Shown here: in pieces, positions 28,092 through 36,981 of the stretch | Layout: each line of letters opens with the position of its first letter | Position numbering within the stretch: the stretch's first letter is position 1 | NCBI RefSeq assembly: GCF_014204625.1 | Contig: NZ_JACHLU010000008.1 | Coordinates: 1-64,000, forward strand | Direction of reading: 5' to 3' | Source of the DNA: Gillisella vitis | GTDB taxonomy: Bacteria > Pseudomonadota > Alphaproteobacteria > Rhizobiales > Rhizobiaceae | Length of the DNA stretch: 64,000 nt | Translations under genes and position numbers: made by a program | Notes under the pieces: model-generated | Databases searched by the model: none | What the model saw: the letters and a program-made list of their open reading frames with translations, nothing else | What the model was told of the DNA's origin: nothing

Positions 28092-29243
28092 ATGTCACGT
28101 CACAGCGCAGGAAAATCGGGAATTGCGCTGACGGAGAAACAAAGAATAGCGTGGCTACGGTTGATTCGCAGTGACAATGTCGGCCCTGCGACCTTTCGTG
28201 ACCTGATCAATAACTTTGGCACAGCCGAACGCGCGCTGGAAATGTTGCCAGAGCTTTCCCAGCGCGGCGGTGCCACCCGCTCCATTCGCATTGCCAGCAA
28301 GGCAGAGGCAGAACGGGAACTGGAATTCTGCCAGAAATTTGGTGCAGAATTTGTGGGCATTGGAGAGCCGCATTATCCACCAGCCCTGCGCCAGATTGAT
28401 GCAGCCCCGCCGCTTCTGGCCATGAAAGGCCATGGTGCAACCGCCATTCGGCCCTCCATTGGCATTGTTGGCTCCCGAAACGCCTCCATCAGCGGCGTGA
28501 AAATGGCCACATTGCTGGCGCGTGATTGTGGTGCAGCAGGCTATACCATCACATCCGGCCTTGCCCGTGGCATTGATACCGCCGCCCACAATGCCAGCAT
28601 TGAAACGGGTACCATGGCGGCCATGGCCGGTGGCCTGGATCAACCCTATCCACCCGAAAATATTGGTCTTTTGAAACAAATCTGGGACGGACGCGGCGTT
28701 GCCATCAGCGAAATGCCGTTTGGCTGGGAGCCACGCGCCCGTGATTTTCCAAGACGCAACCGCCTGATTGCCGGAACATCACTTGGTGTTGCCGTGATTG
28801 AGGCCGCAAGCCGCTCTGGATCTCTGATTACGGCACGCCTTGCGGCTGATTTTGGACGCCTGGTGTTTGCCATCCCCGGATCACCCATGGACCCACGCTG
28901 TCAGGGCACCAATGATCTGTTGAAAAATGGGGCGATCGTTACAACCGAAGCGCGCGACCTGCTCGAAGCATTGTCGCCGCTCAGCAATATTGATCTGTTC
29001 GCCCAGCCACAAGTGGAAGAACCCGCCTATGAAGAAAGCGAAACCTTCAACCAGCCACCGGGCGACATGGACCGCTCAAGGGTGATTGATGCCCTTGGGC
29101 CGACGCCGGTTGAGATCAATGACATTATCCGCCATACCCAGCTTCCCGCCTCCTCGGTTTATCTTGTCATGCTTGAACTGGACATTGCCGGGCGCCTGCA
29201 ACGGCATCCCGGCGGCTTAATTTCGCTGAGCCTGACGGATTGA
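28092..29243 (+). CDS. dprA: DNA-processing protein DprA
   Basis: Binds single-stranded DNA and loads RecA during natural transformation; kept in many species not known to be competent. 383 residues: an N-terminal helix-hairpin/SAM-like region (WLRLIRSDNVGPATFRDLINNFG), the Rossmann core with IGIVGSRNASISGVKMATLLARD, TITSGLARGIDTAAHNAS and FPRRNRLIAGTSLGVAVIEAASRSGSLITARLA, and a C-terminal winged helix (VIDALGPTPVEINDIIRHTQLPASSVYLVMLELDIAGRLQR). It is the last gene of the pyrB-pyrC'-plsY-dprA run, and its 3' end overlaps a leftward small gene. Confidence 0.97.
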   Translation: MSRHSAGKSGIALTEKQRIAWLRLIRSDNVGPATFRDLINNFGTAERALEMLPELSQRGGATRSIRIASKAEAERELEFCQKFGAEFVGIGEPHYPPALRQIDAAPPLLAMKGHGATAIRPSIGIVGSRNASISGVKMATLLARDCGAAGYTITSGLARGIDTAAHNASIETGTMAAMAGGLDQPYPPENIGLLKQIWDGRGVAISEMPFGWEPRARDFPRRNRLIAGTSLGVAVIEAASRSGSLITARLAADFGRLVFAIPGSPMDPRCQGTNDLLKNGAIVTTEARDLLEALSPLSNIDLFAQPQVEEPAYEESETFNQPPGDMDRSRVIDALGPTPVEINDIIRHTQLPASSVYLVMLELDIAGRLQRHPGGLISLSLTD

Positions 29244-29417
29244 CCGTCCACGGTGACGCTGCTGCAAGTCCCCCGCCTCTTCAAATGCCATTTCAATCAG
29301 GTAGCACAGCATCTGCGCGCCCTCCCGCTCCGCAACCAGACGCAATTCGCCCAGCATCTGCCGAATATAGGCGATGTTTTCGCGGCTTTGCATATCAACG
29401 CTATTGTTACCACTCAT
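29217..29417 (-). CDS. Small conserved-looking protein of unknown function
   Basis: A 66-residue, soluble, mostly helical protein (MSGNNSVDMQSRENIAYIRQ..., then LGELRLVAEREGAQMLCYLIEMAFEEAGDLQQ) with an Arg-rich tail. ATG 29417 has a good ribosome site (GGGAACGAG). The last 27 bases overlap the 3' end of dprA on the other strand. The helix pattern and basic tail would suit a small regulator or binding partner, but I recognise no family. It is divergent from topA, separated by 247 bases containing a small inverted repeat. Confidence 0.65.
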   Translation of the reverse strand: MSGNNSVDMQSRENIAYIRQMLGELRLVAEREGAQMLCYLIEMAFEEAGDLQQRHRGRSIRQAQRN

Positions 29418-29514
29418 CGCTCGTTCCCGTCGCAAAATACAACCATAGTGTGCATTAAAGTATAGCCACAACACAAGATACAGAATTACCCCATGATTGC
29501 AATAGGATTTTATG

Positions 29515-29528
29515 CAACCAAATGGTTG
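29515..29528. promoter_or_regulatory. Inverted repeat CAACCA-N2-TGGTTG upstream of topA
   Basis: Perfect six-base arms two bases apart, about 136 bases upstream of the topA start. A matching half site ACAACCAT lies at 29439-29446 close to the start of the divergent small gene. The layout would fit an operator shared by both genes. No regulator is known, and short palindromes arise by chance. Confidence 0.35.
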
Positions 29529-29664
29529 TGAGTACGTGCAACAGATAAATGCAATTAGGGGCTTGACCGCGGCGCAATCCCTGTCCATGTCGGACATTCG
29601 GTTCCGGAACCTCGCCGGAATCGTCATATTTTGAAACGTCGGGGATACTGTTCAGAGAAGCACA

Positions 29665-32373
29665 ATGAAAGTAGTCGTTGTCGAATCGCCTGCCAAAGCC
29701 AAGACGATCAACAAATATCTCGGTTCGGGATATAAGGTGCTCGCCTCCTTCGGCCATGTCCGAGACCTTCCTGCCAAGGACGGCTCGGTGCTGCCCGATC
29801 AGGACTTTGAGATGCTTTGGGAGGTGGATGGTGCCTCTGCCAAGCGGATGAAAGATATTTCTGACGCAGTCAAATCCTCCGACGGCGTGTTTCTCGCAAC
29901 CGACCCGGATCGTGAAGGTGAAGCCATTTCCTGGCACGTGCTGGATCTGTTGAAGAAAAAGCGGGTGATTGGCGATAAGCCCGTCAAGCGCGTGGTTTTT
30001 AACGCCATCACCAAGAAATCCGTGCTGGATGCCATGGCCGCCCCGCGCGATATTGATGGCGACTTGGTCGATGCCTATCTTGCGCGCCGCGCCATGGACT
30101 ATCTGGTGGGCTTCAACCTCTCGCCCGTGTTGTGGCGCAAGCTGCCCGGTGCGCGCTCGGCTGGACGTGTCCAATCCGTTGCCTTGCGGCTGGTTTGCGA
30201 CCGGGAAAACGAGATCGAGCGGTTTGTCTCGGAAGAATACTGGAACCTGTCGGCGCTGTTGAAAACCCCGCGTGGCGATGAATTTCTGGCCCGTTTGGTC
30301 TCTGCCGATGGCAAGCGTCTGCAAGCCCGCAGCATTGCCAATGGCGAAATGGCTGGCCGCCTGAAGGATCTGCTGGAAGGTGCAACTTACGGCGTTGAGT
30401 CGGTTGAGGCCAAGCCGGTCAAGCGCAACCCATCGCCGCCATTTACAACTTCTACGCTGCAACAGGCTGCATCCTCCAAGCTCGGCTTCTCGGCATCGCG
30501 CACCATGCAGGTGGCGCAGAAGCTCTATGAAGGTGTGGATATTGGCGGTGAGACAGTCGGTTTGATCACCTATATGCGTACCGATGGCGTGCAGATGGCT
30601 CCAGAAGCCATTGACGCCGCCCGTGCGGCGATTGTCGATCAGTTTGGGGCGCGCTATCGGCCAGAGAAGCCACGCTTCTATTCTACCAAGGCCAAGAATG
30701 CGCAGGAAGCGCACGAAGCCGTGCGCCCCACTGATTTCACCCGCACGCCCGATCAGGTGCGTCGTTTTCTCGATGGCGACCAGTTGCGCCTGTATGATCT
30801 GATCTGGAAGCGCGGCATTGCCAGCCAGATGGCCTCTGCCGAAATCGAGCGCACCACCGCCGAAATCATTGCCACCAAGGGCGATGAAAAAGCGGGTCTG
30901 CGCGCCGTTGGCTCGGTCATTCGCTTTGATGGCTTTATCGCCGCCTACACCGATCAGCGTGAAGAAGGCGAAAAGAGCGAGGAGGACGATGAAGATGGTC
31001 GTCTGCCGGAAATAAACGCCCGCGAGGCCCTCGCTAAAAGCAAGATCAATTCCAGCCAGCATTTCACCGAGCCGCCACCGCGCTATTCGGAAGCAACGCT
31101 GATCAAGAAGATGGAAGAGTTGGGCATTGGCCGTCCTTCCACCTATGCTGCAACACTGGCGACACTGCGTGACCGTGAATATGTCACCATTGACAACCGC
31201 AAGCTCACGCCTGTGCCAAAAGGCCGTCTGGTCACGGCCTTCCTTGAAAACTTCTTCACCCGCTATGTGGAATATGATTTCACCGCTGATCTGGAAGAAA
31301 AGCTCGACAAGATTTCGGCTGGTGAGCTGAACTGGAAGGACGTGCTGCGCGAGTTCTGGACCAATTTCTTTGCCCAGATTGAAGGCACCAAGGAATTGCG
31401 CGTCACCAACGTGCTGGATGCCTTGAACGAGGCTTTGGCTCCGCTGGTATTCCCCAAGCGCGAAGATGGCAGCGATCCGCGCATCTGTCAGGTGTGCGGC
31501 ACGGGCAATCTGTCGCTGAAGCTTGGCAAATATGGTGCCTTTGTGGGCTGCTCCAATTACCCGGAGTGCAATTTTACCCGTCAGCTCTCGTCTGAAGGCG
31601 GTGCCGAAGCCGAAGCCATGGCGACGGAAAACAAGGCACTGGGCCAAGACCCAAAGACTGGTGAGGAAATCACCCTCCGCTCTGGCCGTTTCGGGCCTTA
31701 CGTGCAACGTGGTGAGGGCAAGGAAGCCAAGCGCTCATCCCTGCCCAAGGGCTGGTCGCCTGCCGATGTGGATTATGAAAAGGCGATGTCCTTGATCAAT
31801 CTGCCGCGCGAAGTGGGTAATCACCCTGAATCGGGCAAGATGATCACGGCTGGCCTTGGCCGCTATGGGCCTTTTGTGCTGCACGATGGCACTTACGCCA
31901 ATCTGGACAGCATCGAGGACGTCTTCACCATCGGCCTCAATCGCGCTGTCACCGTGTTGGCAGAAAAGCAGACCAAGGGTGGCCGTGGCCGCACAGCGGT
32001 TGCAGCTTTGAAAGAATTGGGTGATCATCCCGATGGTGGCGCGATCACCGTGCGCGATGGGCGCTATGGTCCTTACGTCAATTGGGGTAAGGTGAATGCC
32101 ACCCTGCCGAAAGGCAAAGACCCGCAGAGCGTGACCGTGGAAGAAGCCCTGCTTTTGATTGCCGAGCGCGCCGCCAAGGATGGCGGCACCAAGGGCAAGG
32201 CAAAGGCCAAGGCGACAACGGCAAAAAAAGCGCCTGCCAAGAAAACAACGGCCAAAGCTGCGAAAGCGGATGCAGATGACGCATCTGAGGCAACAGAAGC
32301 CAAACCGAAGAAAACGGCAGCCAAGCCTAAAGCAACAAAGGCAAAGGCTGCACCGAAAGCAAAGAAGACCTGA
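29665..32373 (+). CDS. topA: DNA topoisomerase I
   Basis: Type IA topoisomerase that relaxes negative supercoils. 902 residues. The Toprim domain starts MKVVVVESPAKAKTINKYLG, with the metal motif DPDREGEAISWH. The active-site tyrosine is in GLITYMRTDG (about residue 300). A tetracysteine zinc ribbon (CQVCGTGNLSLKLGKYG...GCSNYPEC) is followed by several topo_C repeats with the GRYGPYV pattern, and the end is a long Lys/Ala-rich tail of about 60 residues. AGAGAAG precedes ATG 29665. It lies 2 bases before rnr. Confidence 0.98.
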   Translation: MKVVVVESPAKAKTINKYLGSGYKVLASFGHVRDLPAKDGSVLPDQDFEMLWEVDGASAKRMKDISDAVKSSDGVFLATDPDREGEAISWHVLDLLKKKRVIGDKPVKRVVFNAITKKSVLDAMAAPRDIDGDLVDAYLARRAMDYLVGFNLSPVLWRKLPGARSAGRVQSVALRLVCDRENEIERFVSEEYWNLSALLKTPRGDEFLARLVSADGKRLQARSIANGEMAGRLKDLLEGATYGVESVEAKPVKRNPSPPFTTSTLQQAASSKLGFSASRTMQVAQKLYEGVDIGGETVGLITYMRTDGVQMAPEAIDAARAAIVDQFGARYRPEKPRFYSTKAKNAQEAHEAVRPTDFTRTPDQVRRFLDGDQLRLYDLIWKRGIASQMASAEIERTTAEIIATKGDEKAGLRAVGSVIRFDGFIAAYTDQREEGEKSEEDDEDGRLPEINAREALAKSKINSSQHFTEPPPRYSEATLIKKMEELGIGRPSTYAATLATLRDREYVTIDNRKLTPVPKGRLVTAFLENFFTRYVEYDFTADLEEKLDKISAGELNWKDVLREFWTNFFAQIEGTKELRVTNVLDALNEALAPLVFPKREDGSDPRICQVCGTGNLSLKLGKYGAFVGCSNYPECNFTRQLSSEGGAEAEAMATENKALGQDPKTGEEITLRSGRFGPYVQRGEGKEAKRSSLPKGWSPADVDYEKAMSLINLPREVGNHPESGKMITAGLGRYGPFVLHDGTYANLDSIEDVFTIGLNRAVTVLAEKQTKGGRGRTAVAALKELGDHPDGGAITVRDGRYGPYVNWGKVNATLPKGKDPQSVTVEEALLLIAERAAKDGGTKGKAKAKATTAKKAPAKKTTAKAAKADADDASEATEAKPKKTAAKPKATKAKAAPKAKKT

Positions 32374-32375
32374 CC

Positions 32376-34742
32376 TTGAGCAAATCCCCGCGCCCCAAAA
32401 TCCCCACCTCCGGCACCAGACCATTGAGGACAAAGAAGGAGGCGGGCGTGGCCAACAAACCGCAAACAGAGATTATCCACGGGGCCGTTCCGCCCCGGGA
32501 TATTCTGTTGCAATTCATTACCGACAACCCGGACCGCGCCTCCAAACGCGAGATCGCCAAGGCCTTTGGCCTGAAGGGTGAAGCCCGCATTGAGCTGAAA
32601 GCAGAGCTGAAGGCGCTGGAAGAAGACGGGTTGGTCAACAAAAGCCGCAAATCCTTGAGCCGCCCCGGCGCACTGCCGCCTGTGACCGTCATCGACATCA
32701 CCACCCGCGACAAGGATGGCGATTTGATTGGCCGCCCAGCCGAATGGCCGGAAGAAGCGGGCGTGGCTCCGGCCATTGCGATCCGTCAATCCAGTGCTGA
32801 TCGTGCCAAGGGCAAAACCCCGGTGGGTGGGCTTGGTGATCGGGTTCTGGCAAAAATCTTCCCCAACAAGGACCGTGACGGTCCGGCCTATACCGCCCGC
32901 ATCATCAAGGTGCTGGACAAGCGGGTTGGTGCGCTTCTCGGCGTTTACCGCGAAATGGCAGGTACCGGCGGCGGTCGCCTGATGCCAATTGAGCGGCGCG
33001 GCGAAGAAATGGTGATTGATGCCAGCGACATTGGCGACGCCAAGGATGGCGATCTGGTTGAGGTCGAAGTCGGCCGCATCTCCAGCCGCCTCGGCCTTGC
33101 CCGTGCCAAGGTGTTGAATGTGGTTGGCTCTGTGGCGTCGGAAAAAGCAATCTCGATGATTGCCATCCATGCTCATGGCATTCCCTATGTTTTCCCGCAA
33201 TCGGTGCTGGATGAGGCCGAGGCTGCCAAGCCCGCCACCATGAAAAACCGCGAGGACTGGCGGCACCTGCCGCTGATCACCATCGACCCCCATGATGCCA
33301 AGGACCATGACGACGCGGTTTATGCCGAGCCGGATACATCGCCCGATAACCCCGGCGGCGTGATTGTCACGGTGGCGATTGCCGATGTGTCCTATTACAT
33401 CCGCTCGAAATCGGCGCTGGACCGGGAAGCTCTCAAGCGCGGCAATTCGGTGTATTTCCCCGACCGCGTGGTGCCGATGTTGCCAGAGCGGATTTCCAAC
33501 GATCTGTGCTCGCTGCGCGAAGGCGTGGATCGCCCGGCGCTGGCCGTGCGCATGGTGTTTTCCAAGGAAGGCCGCAAGGCCAGCCACACCTTCCACCGCA
33601 TCATGATGAAGAGTGCGGCGAAACTGTCCTATCAGCAGGCTCAGGCCGCGATTGACGGCAAGCCCGATGACAAGAGCGGCCCGCTGCTGGAACCCATCCT
33701 GAAGCCGCTGTGGGCAGCCTATGAGATTTTGAAAGTGGGGCGCGACCGCCGCCAGCCGCTGGAGCTGGATATGCCGGAGCGCAAGATCATCCTGAAAGAG
33801 GATGGCACGGTGGACCGGGTGCATGTGCCAGAGCGGCTGGATGCCCACAAGCTGATCGAAGAAATGATGATTCAGGCCAATGTGGCCGCCGCCGAAACGC
33901 TGGAAAAGAAACGCCAGCCGCTGGTCTATCGTATCCACGATGCGCCATCGCTGTCCAAGCAGGAAGTGCTGCGCGAGTTTTTGACCACCATCGGCTTTTC
34001 GCTGGTCAAGGGCGGCAATCTGCGTTCCAACTCGTTCAATGGCATTCTGGCCAAGGCGCAAGACACGCCACACCAGACCATCGTCAATGAAATGGTGCTG
34101 CGCTCGCAAAGTCAGGCGGTCTATAGCCCGGAAAACATCGGCCATTTCGGCCTGAACCTGATGAAATATGCGCATTTCACCTCCCCTATTCGCCGTTATG
34201 CCGATTTGATCGTGCATCGCGGGCTGGTGGGAGCATTGGGACTTGGTGAAGGCGGCATTACACCGGAGGAAGAAGCAACGCTGGCCGATGTGGCCGCCGA
34301 AATCTCGACCTTTGAGCGCCGCGCCATGGCAGCCGAGCGCGATACCATCAACCGGCTGGTGGCACACCATCTGGCCACCCGCATTGGCGATGAGTTTGAT
34401 GGACAGGTGTCTGGCGTCACCAAATCCGGCCTGTTCATTTCGCTGCCGCAGTTTGGGGCCGATGGCTTTATCCCGGTTTCCACCTTGGGCCGCGACTATT
34501 TCATCTACGATGAGGCCCATCAGGCCCTGACCGGCGAAAAAACCGGCCTGGGGTATCAACTTGGTGACGGTGTCAGCGTTAAGCTGGTGGAAGCTGTGCC
34601 GCTGGCCGGGGCCTTGCGGTTTGAAATCCTAAGCGAGGGCAAGAAAATGCCAACCGCGATTCGCTCGTTCCACAAGGCAACACGCCGCGGCAGGCCGGGG
34701 CCAAAAACACCGGGCACGAGGCCACATCGCGGTAAACGCTGA
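32376..34742 (+). CDS. rnr: Ribonuclease R
   Basis: 3'-to-5' exoribonuclease that degrades structured RNA and takes part in tmRNA and rRNA quality control. Up to 788 residues. An N-terminal winged helix (ILLQFITDNPDRASKREIAKAFGL) is followed by cold-shock domains, and the RNB catalytic domain with ITIDPHDAKDHDDAVYAE, whose aspartates bind magnesium. Then come HFTSPIRRYADLIVHRGL and a C-terminal S1 domain (FDGQVSGVTKSGLFISLPQFGADGF) with a basic tail. The start is a TTG at 32376 just after topA. A GTG at 32448 has a much stronger AAGGAGG site and could be the real start, still upstream of the first domain. Confidence 0.96.
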   Translation: MSKSPRPKIPTSGTRPLRTKKEAGVANKPQTEIIHGAVPPRDILLQFITDNPDRASKREIAKAFGLKGEARIELKAELKALEEDGLVNKSRKSLSRPGALPPVTVIDITTRDKDGDLIGRPAEWPEEAGVAPAIAIRQSSADRAKGKTPVGGLGDRVLAKIFPNKDRDGPAYTARIIKVLDKRVGALLGVYREMAGTGGGRLMPIERRGEEMVIDASDIGDAKDGDLVEVEVGRISSRLGLARAKVLNVVGSVASEKAISMIAIHAHGIPYVFPQSVLDEAEAAKPATMKNREDWRHLPLITIDPHDAKDHDDAVYAEPDTSPDNPGGVIVTVAIADVSYYIRSKSALDREALKRGNSVYFPDRVVPMLPERISNDLCSLREGVDRPALAVRMVFSKEGRKASHTFHRIMMKSAAKLSYQQAQAAIDGKPDDKSGPLLEPILKPLWAAYEILKVGRDRRQPLELDMPERKIILKEDGTVDRVHVPERLDAHKLIEEMMIQANVAAAETLEKKRQPLVYRIHDAPSLSKQEVLREFLTTIGFSLVKGGNLRSNSFNGILAKAQDTPHQTIVNEMVLRSQSQAVYSPENIGHFGLNLMKYAHFTSPIRRYADLIVHRGLVGALGLGEGGITPEEEATLADVAAEISTFERRAMAAERDTINRLVAHHLATRIGDEFDGQVSGVTKSGLFISLPQFGADGFIPVSTLGRDYFIYDEAHQALTGEKTGLGYQLGDGVSVKLVEAVPLAGALRFEILSEGKKMPTAIRSFHKATRRGRPGPKTPGTRPHRGKR

Positions 34743-34749
34743 AAACAGA

Positions 34750-34793
34750 TAAAGCGCGGCGCGTTTTATTGGATTCAGCAGAGCCGCGCTTTA
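34750..34793 (+). terminator. Stem-loop downstream of rnr, probable terminator
   Basis: Eleven-base perfect arms (TAAAGCGCGGC and its complement) around a 22-base loop, starting 8 bases after the rnr stop and followed by a T-rich stretch (TTTATCCTTCTTTTT). Likely ends the topA-rnr transcript. Confidence 0.65.
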
Positions 34794-34804
34794 TCCTTCT
34801 TTTT

Positions 34805-34958
34805 GAGCATGTACATTATCGTTCAACTAAAGCCTGTCGCAGCGAATAGGATTCACTGCGGCAGGCTTTATCTCTTATTTAGCCGCATGTACGTTATCGT
34901 TTTATTGAGGACAATAAAACGCGACATGCTGTAAAACCAGTTGACCGCGACATGCTGT
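34805..34958 (-). repeat. Two-hairpin repeat, copy A (inverted orientation)
   Basis: Read leftward it contains ACAGCATGTCGCG, a GTTTTATTG-TCCT-CAATAAAAC hairpin, ATAACGTACATGCGG, a spacer, and a second hairpin with 19-base arms beginning AAAGCCTG (34828-34870). Outside the core a second partial copy of the edge GCGACATGCTGTA lies at 34946-34958, and a diverged end GTACATTATCGTT at 34811-34823. Copies B (35441-35546) and C (42286-42391) match it closely. It ends about 22 bases before the DUF983 start. Confidence 0.85.
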
Positions 34959-34980
34959 AGGTCATAGGAGGAGGAAGCCG

Positions 34981-35436
34981 ATGCCCAGCAATTCACCAAC
35001 GGAAGTCACCCGATTTGGCGGAGGCACGCACATCGAGCGCCCCCTTGGCCGATCGATCATGCGGGGACTGGCCTGTCGCTGCCCCGCTTGCGGCTCTGGC
35101 AAGCTGTTCAGGGCGTTTCTCAAGCCAGTGGCCACCTGCGCCGCCTGCGGCGAAGATCTCTCTCACCAGCGCGCTGATGACCTTCCACCCTATATTGTCA
35201 TTATGATCGTCGGCCACGTGCTGCTGGGCGGCTATATGATGACCGATCTGGTGTTCGTGATGTCTGAATGGGCACATCTGGCCATCTGGGTGCCCATCGC
35301 CGTTATTGTATCCCTGCTGATTATCCAGCCCATCAAGGGAAGTGTCATAGGACTGCAATGGGCTTTGCGTATGCATGGCTTTGGCGTACCGCCGGAACCT
35401 CCCGAAGATTTTGACTCGCACTACCCACCCCAATGA
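34981..35436 (+). CDS. DUF983 family membrane protein with zinc-ribbon motif
   Basis: 151 residues. A zinc-ribbon-like pair (CRCPACGSGKLF and CAACGEDL) is followed by two hydrophobic helices (PPYIVIMIVGHVLLGGYMM and HLAIWVPIAVIVSLLIIQPI) and the family end IGLQWALRMHGF. DUF983 has no firm function; in alphaproteobacteria it usually sits near rnr, as here. TAGGAGGAGG gives a very strong ribosome site before ATG 34981. The gene is bracketed by inverted copies of one repeat, with its stop codon only 4 bases from the right copy. Confidence 0.93.
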   Translation: MPSNSPTEVTRFGGGTHIERPLGRSIMRGLACRCPACGSGKLFRAFLKPVATCAACGEDLSHQRADDLPPYIVIMIVGHVLLGGYMMTDLVFVMSEWAHLAIWVPIAVIVSLLIIQPIKGSVIGLQWALRMHGFGVPPEPPEDFDSHYPPQ

Positions 35437-35796
35437 TTTTACAGCATGTCGCGTTTTATTGTCCTCAATAAAACGATAACGTCCATGCGAAAAAGAAAGA
35501 GCTAAAGCCTGTCGCAGTGAATCCTATTCACTGCGACAGGCTTTAGGGCTTCGGAGCTTCGACCCGGCTGCTCATTTTCACGGGTCTTCGCATTCCTGCC
35601 CGAAATGGTCCTATAAACAAGCTGCCACCGCCTTGACAGTCGGTGTGGCAAACCTGAATGAACAGCATGAACTCCGGAAGCACACCGGTAAAGGACGCCT
35701 GATAAAGCATGATGATTGAATGGCCTTACTCATGCGCTAAATTTGCTCTGCGCCTCGCCTTCAACCTGCATATCAGGACCATGTGAAGGATGATGA
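35437..35796. other. 360-bp intergenic region between DUF983 and the MFS gene
   Basis: The left third is repeat copy B. The rest (35547-35796) shows no gene, no strong terminator and no clear promoter. It must contain the MFS promoter; GAAGGATGATGA just before 35797 is the ribosome site. Confidence 0.6.
35441..35546 (+). repeat. Two-hairpin repeat, copy B
   Basis: Begins ACAGCATGTCGCG directly after the DUF983 stop. The first hairpin has arms GTTTTATTG and CAATAAAAC around TCCT. The second has perfect 19-base arms (AAAGCCTGTCGCAGTGAAT and its complement) around CCT. It is a mirror image of copy A on the other side of the gene and could also act as the transcription stop for DUF983. Confidence 0.88.
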
Positions 35797-36981
35797 ATGT
35801 CTGAGACCCGAAAAAGTGCAATCGGTCACCGTGAAGAAATTCACTGGCCCTCACTGATTGCTGCGATTTCTTCCATTTCGGCCGTGGGTATCGCCATTGG
35901 CCTTGGCTTGCCGCTCTTGAGTATCATTCTGGAAAAGCGTGGCATCGCGCCCACCATGATCGGGCTGAATTCCGCCATGGCCGGCATTGCCGCCATGATT
36001 GCCGCCCCCATTACCACCAGGCTGGCCCTTAAATGGGGCGTTGCCCAGACCATGATCATCGCCGTTTTTCTGGCTGCGGCCAGTTCTATCGGCTTTTACT
36101 ATGCCACAGACTTCTGGATGTGGTTTCCCTTGCGCCTGGTGTTCCATGGAGCCACCACAACGCTGTTTATCCTCTCGGAGTTCTGGGTGAATGCGGCAGC
36201 GCCTCCTTCGCGTCGTGGGCTGGTCCTGGGCATTTATGCCACGGTCTTGTCCGTCGGCTTTGCCGCAGGGCCTTTTCTGTTTTCCATGGTCGGCAGCGAT
36301 GGCGTGTTGCCTTTTGCCATTGGGGCCTGTGCCATTCTGCTGGCGGCAGTTCCGGTCTTCATTGCCCGCAACGAGAGCCCGGCCCTGCACGAAAAACCAG
36401 GAATGCATTTTTTGCGCTATATTTTTCTGGTACCAACCGCCACCGCCGCCGTTTTTGTTTTTGGCGCGGTCGAAGTTGGCGGCCTGTCACTGTTGCCCAT
36501 CTTTGCCACACGCTCAGGCTTTACCGAAGCCCAGTCCGCCTTGCTGCTGACTGTCATGGGCGTTGGCAACATGGCGTTCCAGATTCCGCTGGGCATGTTG
36601 TCTGACCGGCTCAAAGATCGCCGTCTGCTGCTGACGGCACTGGCCACCATTGGACTGGCTGGCTCCCTGCTCCTGCCGTTTATCTCCAGCAACTGGCTGG
36701 CCATTGCCACGGTTCTGCTGTTCTGGGGTGGCTGCGTTTCGGGCCTGTACACCATTGGCCTCAGCCATCTTGGCTCACGACTCACCGGATCAGACCTCGC
36801 TGCTGCCAATGCAGCCTTTGTTTTCTGCTACGCTGTTGGCACCGTGGCCGGGCCGCAGGTGGTTGGTGCAGCCATCGATATGGGTGGCACCTCGGGTTTT
36901 GCATGGTCAATTGCAGGCTTCTTTGCACTTTATGTACTTCTTTCTATCGCCAGAGTGCTTTTCAAGTCCAATCGGGGTTGA
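35797..36981 (+). CDS. Major facilitator superfamily transporter
   Basis: 394 residues with about twelve hydrophobic helices and no large soluble domain. The loop between helices 2 and 3 reads KWGVAQTMI, and the loop RLVFHGATTTLFILSEFWVNAAAPPSRRGLVLGIYATVLSVGFAAGP is typical of MFS efflux or sugar-type carriers of the YcaD (MFS_1) group. The second half repeats the pattern (PLGMLSDRLKDRRLLL). GAAGGA precedes ATG 35797. Its stop codon overlaps the likely -35 box of rpmG. The substrate is unknown. Confidence 0.88.
   Translation: MSETRKSAIGHREEIHWPSLIAAISSISAVGIAIGLGLPLLSIILEKRGIAPTMIGLNSAMAGIAAMIAAPITTRLALKWGVAQTMIIAVFLAAASSIGFYYATDFWMWFPLRLVFHGATTTLFILSEFWVNAAAPPSRRGLVLGIYATVLSVGFAAGPFLFSMVGSDGVLPFAIGACAILLAAVPVFIARNESPALHEKPGMHFLRYIFLVPTATAAVFVFGAVEVGGLSLLPIFATRSGFTEAQSALLLTVMGVGNMAFQIPLGMLSDRLKDRRLLLTALATIGLAGSLLLPFISSNWLAIATVLLFWGGCVSGLYTIGLSHLGSRLTGSDLAAANAAFVFCYAVGTVAGPQVVGAAIDMGGTSGFAWSIAGFFALYVLLSIARVLFKSNRG

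Noticed and set aside
29455..31707. Open frame of 750 codons on the minus strand opposite topA
   Set aside because: It is a mirror frame of a well-supported gene, has odd composition (Gly, Ile, His, Phe-rich), no ribosome site and no domain.
32073..34559. Open frame of 828 codons opposite the end of topA and rnr
   Set aside because: Crosses two real genes on the other strand and encodes no recognisable motif; explained by codon bias in G+C-rich DNA.
34805..34958. CRISPR repeat
   Set aside because: The three copies are dispersed and long, with no regular spacers and no cas genes.
34805..35546. Insertion sequence around the DUF983 gene
   Set aside because: The inverted repeats are not at the ends of a transposase gene; DUF983 is a membrane protein and no recombinase is nearby. 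Kept only as a repeat-flanked cassette.
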